Assembly: GCF_013283785.1 (NCBI RefSeq)
Contig: NZ_JABCPZ010000113.1
Span: forward strand, 1-33,291
From: Nonomuraea antri
GTDB lineage: Bacteria > Actinomycetota > Actinomycetes > Streptosporangiales > Streptosporangiaceae
Reading direction: 5' to 3'
DNA: 33,291 nucleotides
Below the pieces are notes generated by a model. The model was not told where the DNA came from. It saw only the letters and a list, made by a program, of their open reading frames with translations, and did not search any database. Each line of letters starts with the position of its first letter. The first letter of the stretch is position 1. Below, one piece after another: positions 31,603 through 33,291 of this stretch. The position numbers were made by a program, and so were the translations under genes.

Positions 31603-32283
31603 GTGCTGATCGATCTGCTCGACGCGGGGCTGCCCGGCCGCGACCACCTGATGCCCGGCTCGAACCGCCCGGTCCACCTGACCCCACTGCCCGAGACCGG
31701 CTCGGCCGGCGGGCCCAGTTCACCGGCGGGGACGGCGCTGTCCGATGGGATGGCGTCGTCCGGTGGGATGGCGTCGTCCGAGGGGGCCGGGTCCTCTGGA
31801 GAGACGGTGTCGTCCGATGGGGGCGCGTCGTTCGGTGGGTTCGCGTCGCTGGTGCGGTATCCGGTCGGCTGGTCGCGTCCGGAGCGTGGGCACTGCCTGG
31901 CGGGGGAGGAGTTCGTCCTGCTTGAGGGCGAACTGCACATCTCCGGTATCAGCTACCGCCCAGGGCACCACGCCTGGATCCCGGCCGGCGCGCTACGCCA
32001 CTCGTGTTCGGCGCCCGGCGGCGCGCTGGTGCTGGCGTTCGCCGCAGGTGAGCCCGCCTGGGTGCCCAGCGACCTGGACGTACCCGACGGACCCAGCCTG
32101 CGCACGCCACTGGAAAGCGTCGTCATCCCGGACGGCGGCCTGCCGCTCACCCCGCGTTCCGCCCTGCTCGACACGCCCGTCACCCTTGACCAGCCCGCCG
32201 CCGTCGTCACCGTACCGGCCTGGACGTGGGAGATCTCCGCCTTCGTCCCCGACGGACGCGTCCTCGTAAGGTGGACGGCATGA
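31603..32283 (+). CDS. Cupin-domain protein with repeat-expanded loop
   Basis: 226 aa from GTG 31603. A single cupin barrel is visible in the middle: LVRYPVGWSRPERGHCLAGE, EEFVLLEGELHISG, then YRPGHHAWIPAGALRHS, resembling ChrR-type cupins. The usual metal-binding His pattern is partly preserved (Gly-His-Cys, Glu-Glu, His in RHS). Between the first strand and the barrel core lies a Ser/Gly/Ala stretch of 36 residues made from six 6-residue repeats, described separately. The function is unknown; cupins of this type bind a metal and a small ligand. The stop overlaps the LysE start as ATGA, so the two are co-translated. Confidence 0.8.
   Translation: MLIDLLDAGLPGRDHLMPGSNRPVHLTPLPETGSAGGPSSPAGTALSDGMASSGGMASSEGAGSSGETVSSDGGASFGGFASLVRYPVGWSRPERGHCLAGEEFVLLEGELHISGISYRPGHHAWIPAGALRHSCSAPGGALVLAFAAGEPAWVPSDLDVPDGPSLRTPLESVVIPDGGLPLTPRSALLDTPVTLDQPAAVVTVPAWTWEISAFVPDGRVLVRWTA
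31744..31851. repeat. 18-bp in-frame minisatellite, six copies, inside the cupin gene
   Basis: Six consecutive 18-bp units starting at 31744 encode DGMASS, GGMASS, EGAGSS, GETVSS, DGGASF and GGFASL. The first two differ at only two bases and the later ones are more diverged. The period keeps the reading frame. Confidence 0.9.
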
Positions 32284-32915
32284 CCTCGATCACGCAGATC
32301 GCAGCTTTCGGTGGAGTGGTGATGCTCGGCGCGATGTCTCCCGGGCCGGACTTCGCCGTCGTGGTCCGCCGCTCGGCGGTCTCCGGCCGCCTGCACGGCA
32401 TGGCGACGGCGGCCGGGGTGTCGGCGGGCGTGTTCGTGTGGGTGATGGCGGCGGCCACCGGCGTGGCGGCACTGCTGGCGGCCTCGGCCGCGGCCTTCAC
32501 CGTGGTCAAGGTGGTGGGCGCGGCGTACCTGCTGTACCTGGGCGCCCGCGCGCTGCGTGCCGCGTTCCGCAAGGGCGGCCCGGTGGAGCTCGACCTGCCC
32601 GACCCGGGAAAGAAGAGCCCGTGGGCGGCCTTCGGCGAAGGCTTCCTGACGAACGTGCTCAACCCCAAGGCCGCGCTGTTCTTTGTGGCGCTCGTGCCCC
32701 AGTTCCTCAGCGCCCAGGCGGCGCCGTCCGACACGCTGGTGTTGTCGGTGATCGCGCTGGCGGGCACGGTCGTGTGGTTCCTGCTGGTGGCGAACGTGGT
32801 CAGCGCCCTGCGGCGGGCGTTCACCCGTCCGGCGGTACGGCGCGCGGTGGACGGGCTGACGGGCACGGCACTGGTCGCACTCGGCATCAACCTGGCCACC
32901 GCCACCCGCCCCTGA
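32280..32915 (+). CDS. LysE/RhtB-family amino-acid exporter
   Basis: 211 aa, ATG 32280 overlapping the cupin stop by 4 bp, with AAGGTGG upstream. The LysE-type signature GAMSPGPDFAVVVRRS follows the first helix; the GFLTNVLNPKAALFFVALVPQFL motif marks the fourth conserved region. Six hydrophobic segments are visible. The family exports amino acids or related metabolites by proton antiport. The substrate is unknown; coupling to the cupin gene suggests that protein may sense or process the same compound, which is inference. Confidence 0.93.
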   Translation: MTSITQIAAFGGVVMLGAMSPGPDFAVVVRRSAVSGRLHGMATAAGVSAGVFVWVMAAATGVAALLAASAAAFTVVKVVGAAYLLYLGARALRAAFRKGGPVELDLPDPGKKSPWAAFGEGFLTNVLNPKAALFFVALVPQFLSAQAAPSDTLVLSVIALAGTVVWFLLVANVVSALRRAFTRPAVRRAVDGLTGTALVALGINLATATRP

Positions 32916-32942
32916 CCTGACCCCGCCCCTGGGAACGGCCGC

Positions 32943-32971
32943 TTTCCTGACCTCTCGTGGGGGACAGGAAA
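32943..32971 (+). terminator. Hairpin after the LysE gene
   Basis: TTTCCTG (32943-32949) pairs with CAGGAAA (32965-32971) over a 15-nt loop, 28 nt after the stop. The stem is modest and has no T-tract. Confidence 0.4.
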
Positions 32972-33030
32972 CCACCCGACCCAACCGGAAGGCCGGCCAC
33001 CGGGATTATCGGCCACCCCATGGCAGAGAG

Positions 33031-33085
33031 CCCCACGGCCGGAACCCCCACGGCCGTAACCCCCACGGCCGGGAGCCCCACAGCC
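33031..33085. repeat. 15-bp intergenic tandem repeat, four copies
   Basis: CCCCAC(G/A)GCC recurs at exactly 33031, 33046, 33061 and 33076, with five variable bases between copies. A degenerate fifth copy is near 33107. The 293-nt gap between the LysE stop and the convergent gene's stop otherwise holds hairpins and no credible gene. Confidence 0.9.
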
Positions 33086-33134
33086 GGGGAGGGCTACGTC
33101 CGGGGGGCCACAGCCAGGTAGACCGTCCTCTCAC

Positions 33135-33154
33135 GGCCAGGAGACGGCCTGGCC
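33135..33154. terminator. GC-rich perfect hairpin in the LysE/VIT intergenic region
   Basis: GGCCAGG (33135-33141) pairs with CCTGGCC (33148-33154) around a 6-nt loop. It may stop readthrough from either convergent gene. Confidence 0.45.
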
Positions 33155-33176
33155 ACCCGAGGCCAGAAGGTGGAAA

Positions 33177-33213
33177 CCCGAGAGTCGGGAAGCGGAAACC
33201 TGAGTCAATCAGG
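33177..33213 (-). terminator. Tandem short hairpins at the end of the minus-strand gene
   Basis: CCTGA/TCAGG (33199-33203, 33209-33213) includes the stop codon. CCCGA-GAG-TCGGG (33177-33189) follows it; on the minus strand this second stem is followed by TTT. Together they resemble a short intrinsic terminator. Confidence 0.45.
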
Positions 33214-33291
33214 AGATGGATACTCCCAGGAGGTGGCCCAGGCCGAATGTCACGGTCGCCGCGCCCACCCCCAGCGCGAGCTGCCGTACCC
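33209..33291 (-). CDS. C-terminal fragment of a probable VIT-family (Fe/Mn transporter-like) membrane protein
   Basis: A minus-strand frame enters from the right edge and ends at TGA (33211-33209), giving 26 residues: VRQLALGVGAATVTFGLGHL followed by LGVSIS. The pattern R-Q-L-x-x-G-x-x-A-A-x-V-T-(F/Y)-x-x-G-x-L-x-G-V matches the last membrane helix of VIT1/CCC1-like proteins, which move Fe2+ or Mn2+ across membranes. The fragment is short, so the family call is tentative, but hydrophobic periodicity and the following hairpins support a real gene end. Confidence 0.55.
   Translation of the reverse strand, partial: VRQLALGVGAATVTFGLGHLLGVSIS

Noticed and set aside
29080..31677. 865-aa minus-strand frame opposite the alpha-galactosidase
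   Set aside because: Val/Gly/Asp/His-rich antisense composition and no recognisable domain, while the plus strand has all GH36 motifs.
32887..33081. 64-aa minus-strand frame with AVGVP-like repeats
   Set aside because: It simply translates the 15-bp intergenic repeat, has no ribosome site and lies after the stop of the neighbouring gene.
33031..33085. Possible CRISPR-like array
   Set aside because: The period is 15 bp with no unique spacers of usual length and no cas genes; it is a simple tandem repeat.

Overview
The window is high-GC, gene-dense chromosomal DNA from an actinomycete, most likely a filamentous relative of Streptosporangiaceae (Nonomuraea-like) or Streptomyces. This rests on the codon bias, frequent GTG starts, a GerW-family sporulation protein, a large HTH/STAND-NTPase/WD40 protein, an RsbW-like ATPase and several genes whose -10 elements imply leaderless transcripts. 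I see no rRNA, tRNA, insertion sequence, phage gene or CRISPR array.

Layout. (1) 1-4448: the tail of an unidentified gene, then a co-directional block of a VAO/4-cresol-dehydrogenase-type flavin oxidase, a DHA2-type MFS exporter and a FAD monooxygenase. It looks like the edge of a specialised-metabolite or aromatic-compound locus. (2) 4449-5797: a 320-nt gap with a tandem repeat and a perfect palindrome, then a membrane fatty-acid desaturase. (3) 5787-8497: a small hypothetical gene, a membrane protein paired with a CopC copper protein, and a nucleotidyltransferase-fold protein. (4) 8523-10449: an aldo/keto reductase divergent from an XRE regulator, with a perfect inverted repeat between them. 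(5) 10465-13553: a minus-strand series of an OhrR-like MarR regulator, a KhtT-like RCK_C protein, a KhtU-like cation/proton antiporter and a pentapeptide-repeat protein; a 58-aa membrane protein diverges from the regulator. (6) 13621-19404: an overlapping lipoprotein/I36-like secreted protein pair, divergent from a 1255-aa HTH-STAND-WD40 NTPase, then a small membrane protein. (7) 19443-31212: a carbon-metabolism region with an IlvD/Edd sugar-acid dehydratase, phosphoketolase, a response regulator/RsbW-like ATPase/PAS histidine kinase unit, pgi, zwf and a GH36 alpha-galactosidase. (8) 31228-33291: GerW-like protein, a cupin with an in-frame minisatellite, a LysE exporter, a repeat- and hairpin-rich gap, and the C-terminus of a probable VIT-family protein.

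How the parts may work together. Alpha-galactosidase, pgi, zwf and phosphoketolase together would feed hexoses into the oxidative pentose-phosphate and phosphoketolase branches. A SigR-like GGAAT-N19-GTT motif in front of pgi-zwf suggests NADPH supply under thiol-oxidative stress. The regulator-antiporter series in region 5 has the logic of a thiol- or electrophile-responsive cation-efflux module. The best candidates for something undescribed are that thiol-sensor/KhtTU/pentapeptide operon, the STAND-WD40 protein facing a secreted-protein pair, and the response regulator/RsbW/histidine-kinase three-gene unit. All functional statements are inferred from reading motifs; no database search was run.
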